Assembly: GCA_916048095.2 (NCBI GenBank)
Contig: OU696582.1
Location: 118,501-182,500, forward strand
Origin: Sacculina carcini
Lineage: Eukaryota > Arthropoda > Thecostraca > Sacculinidae
Length of the DNA: 64,000 nt
Direction: 5' to 3'
In this document: positions 11,160-23,164 of the stretch, in pieces
How the letters are laid out: each line of letters starts with the position of its first letter
How positions within the stretch are numbered: the stretch's first letter is position 1
The notes under the pieces: generated by a model
Database searches by the model: none
What the model saw: only the letters and a program-made list of their open reading frames with translations
What the model was told of the DNA's origin: nothing
Program-made: the position numbers and the translations under genes

Positions 11160-11684
11160 TAATTTTTCAGTTGGCAGCATTTGAAATATATTCTACCAAA
11201 TAGGTGAAGTTCCCGCGCGATCACTTGTGTCTTACCATGTGAATCTGATTGGTCGCTGTTTCCTGTTTGATTGTTATTATCAATACTCTTAATTTCTAAT
11301 TTGATGTCTGTTTGCGGTGATTGATATGTGACTCACTATCTATCCCGTTTTGGTGGGTGCTTGTGTTCCACTGACTGGTTGGTTGTAACAAAGTTTCAGT
11401 CGGACCAGATTTTCTCTTTCTTCATTTGCTTTGTGTTGAGTTTCCATAGATGAGCTTAGCAGTTATAATTAACATTGCGATATGCGTGTTTACATCCGAA
11501 ATGCTGTGTGTAGACTAACAATATGCATGTGTTCTTCTCATTGTGTAAATGTGTTCATTGCGTTATTTGAATAGTGTAATATTTATTTATTCGTGTGTTC
11601 TTTTTATTGTTTCCGTAATTGTATTTATAGCTTGTTTTCTTTTTATTGTAACTGTTTCAGCTTTGTCCGCTTGTTCATAGCTGC
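11160..11684. other. No gene seen
   Basis: T-rich DNA; may be partly 3' untranslated sequence of the LINE A remnant that ends at about 11745. Confidence 0.4.
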
Positions 11685-11745
11685 CGCGCGCCCGTGTATG
11701 ACAGGCGCTATAACAAATATACTGAACTGAACTGAACTAGTTCGT
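11685..11745 (+). mobile_element. LINE family A 3' terminus (fragment)
   Basis: CGCGCCCGTGTATGACAGGCGCTATAACAAATA matches, in parts, the 3' ends of the coding LINE A copies (GCGCTATAACAAATA preceded by a CGCG-CTTGTG-like element). It is followed by an (ACTGA)n tail. No RT coding sequence was found directly upstream. Confidence 0.6.
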
Positions 11746-12028
11746 AAATTTCTTTTAAATCTGACTGATTTAAAAGATTGAGTATGTGCATGTGCATAGG
11801 TGTGGGTGTTACATTGTCTGAATCAGTATAGTGCTACTAGGATTGACTGATTTAGGGGCTGTGTACGTGCATTCGCATAGGTATACTTGTGTTACATTGC
11901 CCGAAATGTTATGCTTTTGAGCTTGACTGATTGTAAAATTATGTGCGTACATGTGCGTAGGTGTATGTGGGTTACATGGGCTACATATATATGGCAGACA
12001 GCATACACAGCAAATCCATACATTCAAG
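11746..12028. repeat. Degenerate tandem repeat with unit about 80 bp
   Basis: Elements of the type 'GACTGATT...TGTGCGTACATGTGC(A/G)TAGGTGT..GTTACAT' recur three times (about 11762-11818, 11844-11900 and 11925-11985). No coding potential is recognised. Confidence 0.5.
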
Positions 12029-13630
12029 TTAAATAAATAAAAATTATCGTCCTGTGTCTCTCCTCAGTTTTCCGTCTAAACTCCTTGAGTCTGCTATCTA
12101 CTCTCAACTGTCTCCTTTTCTAAATCAATCACTTTGCTCCGCTCAGTCTGGATTTCGGCCTTCTCATTCTACTGAGTCTGTGTCTATTTCTATCTTTGAT
12201 CACATTTTCTCTCACTTTGCTTTGGGTCGCTCTGTCCTTGTTCTACTAGACATCTGTCCTTGTTCTACTCTCTGTTCTTGTACTACTAGACATGTCCTCT
12301 GCTTTTTGATCTCGTTGACCACTCTATTCTCATTGCCGATCTTTATTCTCTTAGTATTTCTTCATCCACCCTTTCTCTCCTCAAATCTTATCTCACCAAT
12401 CGAATATATTCTGTGAATATCAATTCTTATCTCTCTTCTGTGTTTCCTCTGTGTTCTGGTGTCCCTCAAGGTTCTCTGCTTGGTCCTTTACTTTTCAACA
12501 TCTACATGACCCCACTATGCCCTATTCTTGAACGTCACTCTCTCACCTTTCACGTATATGCCGACGATATTCAGTTTTTCATCCCTCTTCCTCTTCGCAC
12601 TCCTTCTTTCATTGCTGATGTTCTTTCTGATGTTTCTGCTTGGGCTGCTTCTAGACGTCTCCTTCTGAATCAATCTAAATCTGAGTTTGTTTTCCATCCT
12701 CCCCGCATTTCTCCTCCTCTTCTTCCTTGGCCTGTCTCCCAGTCAGTGCGTAGTCTTGGTGTGATCTTTGATTCTAATGTTTCGTTCTCCTCTCAAGTCA
12801 CCTCTATTTCTCGAACATGTCGCCTTATTCTGAGATCTTTATATCCTATTCGCCCGTTTCTTGATCGCCCTTCGGCTATTAAACTTATTATTTCTCTAAT
12901 ATTGTCCCGTATTGATTATTGTTGTTCACTCTATTTTCACGTTCCCCTTTATTCCCTCCGCATTCTTCAGCGTGTTATCAACTCTTCTTGTCGTTTTGTC
13001 CTGTCTCCTACTCCTTGTCGCCATACTTCTGAATTTTTGTTTCAATTTCGTTTGCTTCCTATCATCCCCGCATTCATTTTCGCCTGTGTTGTGTTATTTT
13101 CAAACTCATTCATGACCCTTCTCGGCCTTCCTATCTTTCTCGCCTTTTGTCTGAATCTGTTGTTTCTTCTCGACATTCACGCCCACTTGTATGTTCTAGA
13201 GCTTTGAATGAGTCTACCTGGTCTTCCAAATCGTTTTTATTTTTTGCTCCGCGTGCTCAATTGTCTTCCCTCTAATATTGTTCAATCTTCCTCCTTCCAT
13301 TCGTTCAAGTCCTCTTTGTTTAAATATTTGTTCCTGTTCCTGTATTGTGTATTGTTTGAGTGTTGTGTGTGTATATGTGTTTTCTTCTTGCTATTCAATT
13401 GTAATTTTGCGCGCATGTGTATTTATATGCGCTAAAGGAAATATATTTATTTATTATTATTATTATTCATACTATCTTCCTAGCGTAGTTGGCTTTTGTA
13501 GTTGTCCGCATGTTATTTTGTGTGTGTGTGTGTGCGGTGCTTTCATGTTTAATGTTTGTATTTTCCCAATTTCGTTGTAGTTTGCCGCGCTTGTGTCCCT
13601 GGATGAGCGCTATACAAATAAATGAATGAA
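12029..13630 (+). mobile_element. LINE family A copy 2, 5'-truncated, frameshifted
   Basis: Starts within the RT fingers (NYRPVSLLSFPSKLLESAI), continues to HSTESVSIS, then a 40-bp local duplication around 12240-12290 (LVLLDI repeated) breaks the frame. The frame from 12413 holds GVPQGSLLGPLLF, the YADD box (HVYADDIQFF) and LPIIPAF. A second shift near 13200 leads to the LP.. tail ending near 13435. A family-type 3' end (GCGCTATACAAATA plus an AATG-rich tail) lies at 13607-13632. The element is inactive. Confidence 0.85.
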
Positions 13631-13639
13631 TGTTATTCA

Positions 13640-14640
13640 ACGGCGTTAAGCACTGTTATGGGCGTAGAAACGAGTGCGCTTGGTAAATGGCTGGCTGGCG
13701 TACGCTGCTTGTGACCGCGATGAATGGCTGGTGTTCACCGCTTCTATTTTGCATCGTGGTGGTTACTTCATAGCTAATCTGGTATCCTCTAAATCTAAGA
13801 TCCTTTAAATATTTTGCTTTCTTCGGTCCACGCATCTATAATTATCTTCCTTCTCATATTACTTCACTACTTTCTTATTTTTCAGAGCTGATGCATAGTA
13901 GTAAGGCCGGAGTGTTGTCGCTTGTGTATATCACAACGTTTGGTGGCCTATGTGCCAAACTGTGTCTGTGTTATGTGACTTGCTGTTGTGCTATTGTGTT
14001 TTTTGTTTTGTGGTTTTTGTTGTGCGATTTGTGGTGTATTTTGCCTTGTGATTTCCTCTGCTTCTTTTTTATGACATATTCTCTCTCAATCATTGGTTTG
14101 TTGGTAATATGAAATGTGTTCGGTGTCTTGGTATATTTATCGTTGCATTGTTATTCTGAGTTTTCCAGCGAACAAGGACCTGATCTGAGGGACTCTACGG
14201 CTTTCAACACTGCTCTGGGCGTTTGTACGAGTACGGGCGGTGCATATGTAGTGGCTTCAATTGATTAGTTTTTGTATATGACTACTGTTTATTCCGGCGA
14301 TCATTTCATATATGTCCATGTCCACTTCATTTATGTCCATGTCCTATTACTGTCGTTTCATTTAATCTTCCTGTTATACATTGCACAGCATCACGTGTTT
14401 TGTGTCCTGTGTTGTTTCATGTGTTGTGGCCTCTCGAGCAAATTTCTCTCCTAATGTCGCTTTTCATTAGTTTGTTATTTTCTTATTTCTGCTCTTATGT
14501 AATATTTCCAGTTTCTGTGAGCACGTGTTTGTGTTTTGTGTTGTTTTGTGTAATTGTCTCGTGACTTGTATTTTGTGTTGTGACTTCGTGTTATATGGTT
14601 TTTTCTTTTCTCTCTTGTGGTCTCTTGATTAGTTTTCTTT
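13640..14640. other. T-rich DNA containing a diverged 159-bp satellite unit
   Basis: 13888-13960 resembles the satellite unit that follows at 14645 (AGTAGTAAGGCC, GTATATCACAACGTTTG). The remainder is T/G-rich without a recognised gene. Confidence 0.6.
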
Positions 14641-14644
14641 TTCA

Positions 14645-15855
14645 GTCTCCAGTGAGTGAGTGAATCTTGTCTTTATCAGATCTTGCACATAGTAGTAAGG
14701 CCATGCGTTGTCGCTTGTGTATATCACAACGTTTGACGAACTAAGTGCCAAGCTATGTGTCTGGTCTACCTCTGTGTAAATTGTATCGTGTTCTCTTCTG
14801 GTTGTCTATTTTTGAGTGAATCTTGTCTTCTCTATCTCTACCTCTATCAGATCTTGCACATAGTAGTAAGGCCATGCGTTGTCGCTTGTGTATATCACAA
14901 CGTTTGACGAACTAAGTGCCAAGCTATGTGTCTGGTCTATTTCTGTGTGAATTGTGTCGTGTTCTCTTCTGGTTGTTTAGTTTTGAGTGAATCTTCTCTT
15001 CTATATCAGATCTTGCGCATAGTAGTAAGGCCATGCGTTGTCGCTTGTGTATATCACAACGTTTGACGAACTAAGTGCCAAGCTATGTGTCTGGTCTATT
15101 TCTGTGTGAATTGTGTCGTGTTCTCTTCTGGTTGTTTAGTTTTGAGTGAATCTTCTCTTCTATATCAGATCTTGCGCATAGTAGTAAGGCCATGCGTTGT
15201 CGCTTGTGTATATCACAACGTTTGACGAACTAAGTGCCAAGCTATGTGTCTGGTCTATTTCTGTGTAAATTATGTCGTGTTCTCTTCTGGTTGTCTATTT
15301 TTGAGTGAATCTTGTCTTCTTTATCAGATCTTGCACATAGTAGTAAGGCCATGCGTTGTCGCTTGTGTATATCACAACGTTTGACGAACTAAGTGCCAAG
15401 CTATGTGTCTGGTCTATTTCTGTGTGAGTTGTGTCGTGTTCTCTTCTGGCTGTTTAGTTTTGAGTGAATCTTGTCTTCTCTATCAGATCTTGCACATAGT
15501 AGTAAGGCCATGCGTTGTCGCTTGTGTATATCACAACGTTTGACGAACTAAGTGCCAAGCTATGTGTCTGGTCTATTTCTGTGTGAATTGTGTCGTGTTC
15601 TCTTCTGGTTGTTTAGTTTTGAGTGAATCTTGTCTTCTCTATCAGATCTTGCACATAGTAGTAAGGCCATGCGTTGTCGCTTGTGTATATCACAACGTTT
15701 GACGAACTAAGTGCCAAGCTATGTGTCTGGTCTATTTCTGTGTAAATTATGTCGTGTTCTCTTCTGATTGTCTATTATCTGAAGCTATGTGTCTGATCTA
15801 CCTCTGTGTGAATTGTGTTGTGTCTTGTGTTCTCTACTGCTGGTCTAGTTTTCAG
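14645..15855. repeat. 159-bp tandem satellite, seven units
   Basis: The landmark AGTAGTAAGG occurs at 14691, 14862, 15021, 15180, 15339, 15498 and 15657: one 171-bp step, then five exact 159-bp steps. Units are about 95% identical. A partial diverged unit follows at 15780-15855 and an isolated one precedes at about 13888. No open frame persists across units. Confidence 0.97.
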
Positions 15856-15859
15856 TTGA

Positions 15860-17483
15860 AACTTTTCTAGTTCTTCTTGATGGGATGTCTTTCTTTTCAC
15901 CCCATGCTTGATTTAGCATTTCATTCAGCATTCCTACTAAACATTTGTTTCATATTTTTTATTAGTTATTTCCTTTTGTTTCACTTTTTCCATTTTCTAC
16001 ATCATGGATGCCATTGTTTTTGCATGATTGCCTTTGGAGTTTTGTTGTGTGATTTTAATATTGATAAGGTTCTACGTGCGATTGTTTTTTTGTTTATCGG
16101 TTGTTGAATCGGGAAAATATATTTCAACTAGGGGTTAGGCTAAAACATCAATGTGGTTCATTGGATGTCTTAGCTTAACCTATGTGTCTTTCTCTATCAA
16201 TATGATCCATGATTTGATTGAAGACGGTATAAGATCTGTGATGAGTAGTGCTCAAACAAGATGTTAAAGTCCTAAAGGAGCTAATGTGACTATTAGTTGG
16301 ACTGTTGAGAGTGCCCTCTATATATCTAAGAGAAATTAACTATTAAGCGATCTTTCCAAATTTGTGTGCAATGCATTTAGCTCGTAATATAGCTACAAAT
16401 GAAGTTGTCTATAATGTTAGAAATGGAATTGTTAGCGATCTGCTTTTGTACAATTTGTTCAACCAGAAATAAAGTATTCTCCATATAGATATTCTCCATA
16501 TAGAGTTGAATTGAGCGATCTACTTTCTCGCATTTTTGTACAGTACACAAGTTTGTCAAATGAAATCCAGTGTAGCATTGTGTTTCCATCATACAACATT
16601 TTGTGCCGCGCATACAGGGACACGGCAGAACTTGCACAGCTCTAACGTTTTGAGTGTATGGATATATGATTTTCCTGCAAAACAAAAAGCTGGGAGGAAT
16701 AAACATGACATATTTGCATCAACTCTGTTGTTTACCTCCAACTAGTTTCGCACGTCTCGTCGATTAATCTACGGATTGTTATACTCTGATATTGTACTAA
16801 GATCTAAGAATCTTCGTTGTGTTATAATGTTTGTAGGACATTCACGGAATAAAACCTGAGCAACATTGTCAACCTTGTGTTTGTCAAGGCTCCGGGATGA
16901 CAGCCATCAATTGTGTTCAAGGATGACTCCCATAGTATGAGATGAGAGTATACGCAATAAACTGGGGCTTTTTCTATGTTCGTTACGTATGTGCGTTTCT
17001 ACTGTAGCGAACGCAAATACGGTAGGAACAATACCCGTGTATTATCGCCATCTCTCTTGACAAGCGAATGAATTCGGCACTGGTTGAGCTTACACGCACG
17101 CTAAACTATAGGTCGTTGACCCCACCGGTCACGTGCGGTCACAATGCTCCCTGCTCCAGGCGCGTTGCTCAGGTTTTACATCAAGGCTATACAACAATTA
17201 CTAAAAGTCAATGTACGTACAATTATGCATATCATATCTGCACATATCTATGTATGCAGACTTCATAACAACAAATTTATTTTGTATAGCGCACACATTA
17301 ATCAGAGGCGCCAAATGGTATAAAATAATTGGACGAAAGAAAACAAAATTAAGTAGCTCAGTACGATGCATGGATATGTAATCCGTATAGAATATGTGAG
17401 ACTGAATGACACTGCCTGATCTTATATTGTGTTCTTATACTGTTCTATCTGCTAAGGAAATTATATGAATGAGAAAAACAATA
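15860..17483. other. No gene seen
   Basis: AT-rich; short open frames (for example 16377-16706 on minus and 15877-16107 on plus) lack motifs. At 17266-17300 the minus strand reads a family A-like 3' end (GCGCTATACAAAATAAA then TTGTTG), a probable short retrotransposon remnant. Confidence 0.5.
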
Positions 17484-17651
17484 AAATAACTAAATTTTCA
17501 AATGTGGAAATATAGCGAAACTCTAGATAGCGAACAACTGGTAAGCCTACATTTATGGTACGTAACTAAATAACTAAATTCTCAAATGTGGAAATATAGC
17601 GAAACTCTAGATAGCGAGCAACTGGCAAGCCTACATTTATGGTACGTCACT
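17484..17651. repeat. Tandem duplication, unit about 84 bp
   Basis: The segment containing CAAATGTGGAAATATAGCG, ACTCTAGATAGCGA and ACATTTATGGTACGT is present twice in direct tandem (17484 and about 17567) with about 95% identity. A palindromic TGACGTCA follows at 17666-17673 together with two ACGTCA half sites. Confidence 0.85.
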
Positions 17652-18055
17652 GTAAACGTCATCAGTGACGTCACGCTAAAGGAAAGAGTATGGGATAAAT
17701 TTAGACATTGTGTCTCAACCTCTACCTAACCTAGTGTTGTGGGTTCATTGTTTGTTTTTATAGTCTTATATTTTCCCTTTATAATATTAATCATGCTCGT
17801 TTGAAGCTGGCTTTATCATTTTTGTCAACGTGGAGTACATATTTTATTCATCAGCTGAAAGGTGAATAATATAAACATGATCGTGGATATTTCCTTTCGT
17901 AATTGAGTATTTCTCATATTGTTACCATATTTTATTGCATATCTTGGACGCGTCAAATATTTAAAACCATGGTTTATACTCATTTCTCTCAGTTCGTCCC
18001 ATTATGGTTCTAATTAATTTTGTCTCAACAGAATCACTCAATTTTCGTTATCCGA

Positions 18056-20575
18056 TTCAATCAATCAATCAATCAATCAATCAACGATGTATTTGTTATA
18101 GCGCCCGTGGTCACAAGCGCGAAAATGACAAAAACAAGACTACTACATACACAAGTACAAAGTGAGAATCAGAAAGAGAATATTCACATAGAGTAGAATA
18201 AGAAACCCATAGCAAACAAACTTACTTAAACAAGAGAAAAATTAATAAAAGAGTGGATATGCACAAGCGACTTCACATGACAAAATCAATAGAAAATAAG
18301 AACAATATAAGCATGAGTACAACAATACAATGGAACAACAATAGACACAAAACAGCACCACAGACATGTAGAGTCAGACCGAGGCATAAGGAGTGAGAGA
18401 GTGGGAAACAGTGTCAAAAGAAATTGAGAATAGATATTTGCGGAGGGAAGAAGAAAATTGGCGAAAAGAAGGGGATGAAGTAATAGAGACAGGAAGTGAG
18501 TTGTATAGTCGAGGAGCATAGAACGAGAAAGATTTAGCTGACCAAGGAGATTCATTCAAGGCGCGAGGACAGAACAAAGGAAGTGGAATACGGGACGATT
18601 GATTGATGGAAGGATCAAGAAGATCAGCTAAGTAAGCTGGAGATTTATAGACACGTAGTAGTTTGTATACAAGACAGCATAGGCGAAAGTGGATACGTGG
18701 AATGATGGGGAGCCAGTGAAATTGGAACAGGAAGGAGGAAGTGTGGCGACAGCGAGTGGGATGGAGTACGAAACGACAGGATTGATTGATGATGCGCTGA
18801 AGGATTTTCAAAGAAGACCGAGGTAAGTTGAGGTGGAGTGAGCTGCAGTAGTCAAGACGGGAAAAAATAAGAGAGTGAACAAATTTGATAGCCGAAGGTT
18901 GGTCCAAACAAGAGCGGATAGGGTAAAGAGAACGCAGAATAAGGTAGCAGGTTCGAGCAGTGGAAATGACGTTATTGGTAAAAGAAAGATTGGAATCAAA
19001 AATAGTGCCGAGGTTACGTACAGTAGTGGAGAGAGGCAGAGGAAGTAAAGGAGGAGTGATACGAGGAGGGTGAAGAATTATGAACTCAGATTTAGAAGTA
19101 TTGAGAAGGAGGCGTCGAGATGAGGTCCATAAGGTAATGTCACGTAGGATATTGGAAAGAAGAGAAGGATGAGAGAAAGGACAGGGGATACATAGTTGGA
19201 TGTCGTCGGCATAGATATGGTAAGCAACACTGTGGCTCCGTAGAACTGGACAGAGAGAGGACATATAGAGGTTAAAAAGTAAAGGACCTAAGATGGAGCC
19301 CTGAGGAACTCCAGACAATAGAGAAGCAGAACTAGAAGTTGAGGAATTGAAATTTATGGCAAAGGTCCGGTTGGATAAGTAAGAACAGAGAAGTGATAGG
19401 GCAGATGAAGATAAGCCAATGTGGGAAAGATCATGAGTAAGAATAGTGTGGTCAACTAGGTCAAATGCAGAAGACAAATCAAGGAGTACAAGAAGAACAG
19501 ACTGTTTAAAAGAGAAATGCGATAAGATGTTTTGAGAGAGGGATATGAGGACAGTTTCAGTTGAGTGAAAAGGACGGAAACCAGATTGGAAAGGATCAAG
19601 TGCACGACAAATAAAAGGAGATAGTTGAGAAAAGATGGCAGATTCCAGAAGCTTGGAAGAGAAACTCAAGAGTGATATAGGGCGGTAGCTTTTACAATCA
19701 GAGGGATCAAGAGAGGTTTTTTTTAGGACAGGATAGATAATGGCATGCTTGTCAGAGAGAAATTTACCGTGGAGAAATGAAGAATTAATTAGATGAAGAA
19801 AATACGGGACCAGTGACATAATAGAAGAGGAAATGGCAAGGAAATTTATTGGATCGGCCGGTGAGAAAGATATTTTTAACTTGGAGATTAGAAAAAGAAC
19901 ACCAGGGAGGTCAATCTGAGAGAAAGAGGGGAAATCATCAACAGAGGAAGTATGAGTCAGAAGAATATTGGAGTGGTTAATTTTAGCTTGTGCAGATATA
20001 ACCTTATCAGTAAAGTAGGATGATAGATCGGAGGCTGATAGTGAAGAAACAGGATGAGAGCGGTTGCCAGTGAGTTTGTTGAGAGTCACCCAGAGGGCCT
20101 TCGGAGAACGGGAAAGGGAGGAAAGACGAGAAGTGTAAAAAGATCGCTTAGCTGAAGAAAGAGCAGTAATGTACAGAGAGCGAGAAGTGGAAAACGCCAA
20201 CAAATCAGTGGACAGGAGAGAGCGTTTCCAGGTTCGTTCTAAGGAGCGTAGATTTTTTTTTAGCTCGAGAAGATGAGAGTTTATCCACGGAGGAGCTGAC
20301 CTGTGTTTATGAGGACGAGCAACTAAAGGAAAAATGTTATCATTGATGGAACATAGAACCGAAGACAGAAAAGTATGAATTTCATCAGGACTGAGAGAGT
20401 AAAGAATGTGAAGAGGAAAGAGTGAACTGAGTAAACCATGGAAGTGAATTGGATCGAATTTTTTATAGTCACGGTAGAAAGAATTAGATGGGGCAAGGGT
20501 CCGAGAGTGATCAGGAAATGAAAGTGGAAGGGAACTCAGTAAAATTCGTAAATTTCCTGGAAGAACAGCCTCTTT
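18056..20575 (-). mobile_element. LINE family A copy 3: long open reverse-transcriptase ORF, endonuclease missing
   Basis: The best-preserved copy. One frame stays open on the minus strand from about 20570 to 18374. It begins with the linker after the endonuclease (APPWINSHLLELKKNLRS, a motif typical of L2/CR1 elements), continues through SYRPISLLSFSSKLLESAI, QSGFRPFHSTET, LLDLSSAFDLVDH, GVPQGSILGPLLF and YADD (HIYADDIQLCIP), then FHWLPIIPRIHFRLCCL and APRLYNSLP. The endonuclease is absent (5' truncation; a TGA precedes at about 20580). The 3' end at 18056-18105 carries GCGCTATAACAAATA and an (ATTG)n tail. The lack of frameshifts suggests a recent insertion. Confidence 0.92.
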
Positions 20576-20584
20576 ATTTCAGAT

Positions 20585-20930
20585 TTCTTAATTAATTTCC
20601 ATTTATCTTCTGCACCTTAACACGATTATTAATTCAATCCAATTTTCAAGACTGTGCACTGAAAACTGCAAGTAGCACGTGCTACGTCTAAATGTATTCA
20701 ATTAAAATTTAATTAAATTTCTACGTCTTGCTTCATTTTGTATGTTACTCTTGCGTTTATCTTTCACTGCATCGAATTTCCAGTGTTTTATTTTTCAACG
20801 CTATTGTTCTGCGTGTTTGTTGCTGATCAAAGTGCATGGGAATTGCAGTCACGTGATTTATAACGTTCTCGTTCTTCCTACTTGACCGTGTTCATCGATA
20901 CTAATAATAAGAGCGCTTGTAAGGTGTTGG
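20585..20930. promoter_or_regulatory. Upstream region / probable 5'UTR of GID8
   Basis: AT-rich DNA up to about 20840, then an E-box in GTCACGTGAT (20848-20857), about 90 bp before the GID8 start codon. The transcription start is not visible. Confidence 0.35.
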
Positions 20931-20933
20931 CAT

Positions 20934-20945
20934 ATGACGCGATGA
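20934..20945 (+). promoter_or_regulatory. Minimal upstream ORF overlapping the GID8 start codon
   Basis: ATG ACG CGA TGA: the stop codon overlaps the GID8 ATG (20942-20944) by two bases, giving an ATGA overlap. Such an arrangement could make GID8 translation depend on leaky scanning or termination-reinitiation. Confidence 0.5.
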
Positions 20946-22904
20946 GCAAGCAGTCTGACGCGGCGGCGGCGGCTGTCTCGCGGGAGGAATGGACGGCGCG
21001 TTTGGAGAAGGTGCACGTGAGTCGCACCGACATGAACCGCTTGATCATGAACTACCTGGTCACAGGTGGGTGCAAACATTGTCGCAACAGGGTCACGTGA
21101 TTTCTGGCGGCACTGTTCTGTTGCGCTTGTTGGTATTGGCGTTGTTTTAAGTGTGCACGACAAAGTCAAGCCTGGCCAAGATTCAAACCACAGCAAATAT
21201 CTGACAAACGACTATTGGGCGTCACTGTGTGTGTGTGTGTGTGTCTGTACCTGTGTGTATGTGTGACGGTATTTTGGTGGTGGTTGTTGTTTTGACACCA
21301 GAGGGATTCAAGGAGGCAGCCGAGAAATTCTCCGAGGAGGCGTGTATTGGCGCCGACGTTGATCTCTCCTCGCTCGACGATCGCATCAAGTGATCCAACA
21401 CACACATACACACACGGATATGATCGCATCAAGTGATCCAACACACACACACACAGATATGATCGCATCAAGTGATCCAACACACACGGATATGATGATG
21501 TACAAATGAGACATCAGTTAAAGAGAGGAAGAAGGAATGAAAGAGTGAAAGTTGCATAAAGAAGCATTTGCTAAACCCTGAAAGTAGCATCCGAAACGTG
21601 TGAAACACACAACTTACAGCTGTCTGTGTGTGTGTGTGCTATTAGAATTCGGGACGCCATTCGTGAGGGTCGGATCACGGAAGCGACGGATCTTGTCAAC
21701 AGATTGCACCCGGAACTGCTGGACAATGATCGACATTTGTTCTTTCATCTGCAGGTCGATCATCACTCATCTCATCTGCCTGTTTCCGCTCATAATTCCT
21801 CATCTTCTTCCCTCTGTCCAACATGCATTTTGAGTGTGATTGTTACTTTTTAATGTCTTCTTGTTTTTACAGCAACAACATTTGATCGAGCTGATCAGAG
21901 AAGGGAAGATTGAGGAAGCGCTGTGGTAAGAACACCATATTTATCATTTCATCGCGCGCTTTCCATGTCTGTTTTATGTATCCCTTTTTGTCTTTGAATT
22001 CCCACACAAATATTATTAGGCAGCGTAACTGCAAGCAGCATTGCTAAATCTCAATAGACCCGCCTCAGCATCAATAACGACCTTGATTTCACTATTTCAA
22101 CGCTTCTCTACGAGTTATAACATAGTGTACGTGCTATGCTGGAGGCGATATGTGAGTGTATGAAGTGATGTACAATATGAGGCAGGAATCATGCCGACTT
22201 GCTGTTTCAAAATATAATTCAACAATGGACTTTGTGATTCATCCGCACATACAAAGTGGAGATTGAGTGATATTGGAAACATCCTAAGATATATATATGT
22301 GTGTGTGTGTGTGTGTGTCAGTTTTGCACAGCAGAACTTATCAGAGAGAGGAGAGGAGAGTGCCGACGTGTTGGCAGAGCTCGAGAGAACGTTGTCCTTG
22401 TTGGCCTTCGATGACCCCTACAACAGTCCATTTGGAGAACTACTCAACACTTCTCACAGGCAAATGGTACTGCACTCTGACACACAGGATAGTTACTAGA
22501 TATCAGGATAGGGGCGGGTGATGAGTGATGAGTCTTGCACAGCTAGAGTTTTGTTTGAGAAGAAAGATGTCGTGTGAGACGAACACCGAGCACGCACACT
22601 GACAGATCGTGTACGATATCAATATTAACGTTTTACATTAGAGCAAGTGCGATCAGACATAGTCCTGTGTCTGAGCTGTTCGATGCGACAACACTGATGA
22701 AAGCCGACACTTGTGTGTGTGTGATGTTGACAGGTTGCCAGCGAGTTGAACGCGGCCATTGTGAGACAGACGAGCTGTTCTGACCCGACCACAAGACTAG
22801 AGACGCTGCTCAAACTGCTGCTGTGGGCGCAGAACCAGTTGGAAGAGAAGAAGGTGCGGTTCCCGCGCATGAGTGACGTCACCAGTGGGATCCTGGACGA
22901 GTGA
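20942..22904 (+). CDS. GID8: GID8 / TWA1 homologue, CTLH E3 ubiquitin-ligase subunit (6 exons)
   Basis: Exons 20942-21065, 21302-21389, 21646-21754, 21873-21925, 22322-22466 and 22734-22904; all phases agree and give 229 aa (human GID8 is 228). The protein follows GID8 end to end: an N-terminal LisH region with VSRTDMNRLIMNYLVT (about residues 27-42), EGFKEAAEKF, a CTLH segment IRDAIREGRITEA..LHPELL, QQHLIELIREGKIEEAL, then the CRA domain GEESADVLAELERTLSLLAF and LLKLLLWAQNQLEEKKV. GID8 links the CTLH (GID) E3 ubiquitin-ligase complex; the human protein is mainly nuclear and is also linked to beta-catenin. Start: the first in-frame ATG, with a G at -3. Acceptors of exons 3, 5 and 6 carry (TG)n tracts. 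Exon 2's donor is triplicated. Confidence 0.96.
21379..21489 (+). repeat. Triplicated exon-2 end plus 5' splice site of GID8
   Basis: GATCGCATCAA|GTGATCC followed by ACACAC.. and GATAT is present three times. Candidate exon ends are 21389, 21432 and 21471. Only the first keeps the frame into exon 3; the others would add 43 or 82 nt. The units are separated by (CA)n. Confidence 0.9.
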
Positions 22905-23140
22905 GAACCTGGCATATGGTTCCTTGTGGTCTAGTGCTACTGAACAACACGGTGTGTCAAGAATGTGTTCATGATGTGTGTCGGCGAGCGATTGAAACAC
23001 ACCACTCTTCTCAACGTTGATGAAACTCTCTCACGCCCTGATTGTTTATGTGTTTTTATATTTGAACATTTGTGCGACTGCGCTCAAGTACCCCAGTTCT
23101 CAACGCTTGTGTGCAGTCATGATGTCTGATGAAGTGTCAA

Positions 23141-23146
23141 AATAAA
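23141..23146 (+). terminator. Poly(A) signal of GID8
   Basis: AATAAA 237 bp after the GID8 stop codon, the first such hexamer in the 3' flank, followed by TGTTGTGTCGTG (GU-rich) about 20 bp downstream. Confidence 0.6.
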
Positions 23147-23164
23147 CGCAACGAACAAGCTATG

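Noticed and set aside
14645-15855. Regular repeats considered as a CRISPR-like array
   Set aside because: Units are 159-bp tandem copies without unique spacers, in a metazoan genome.
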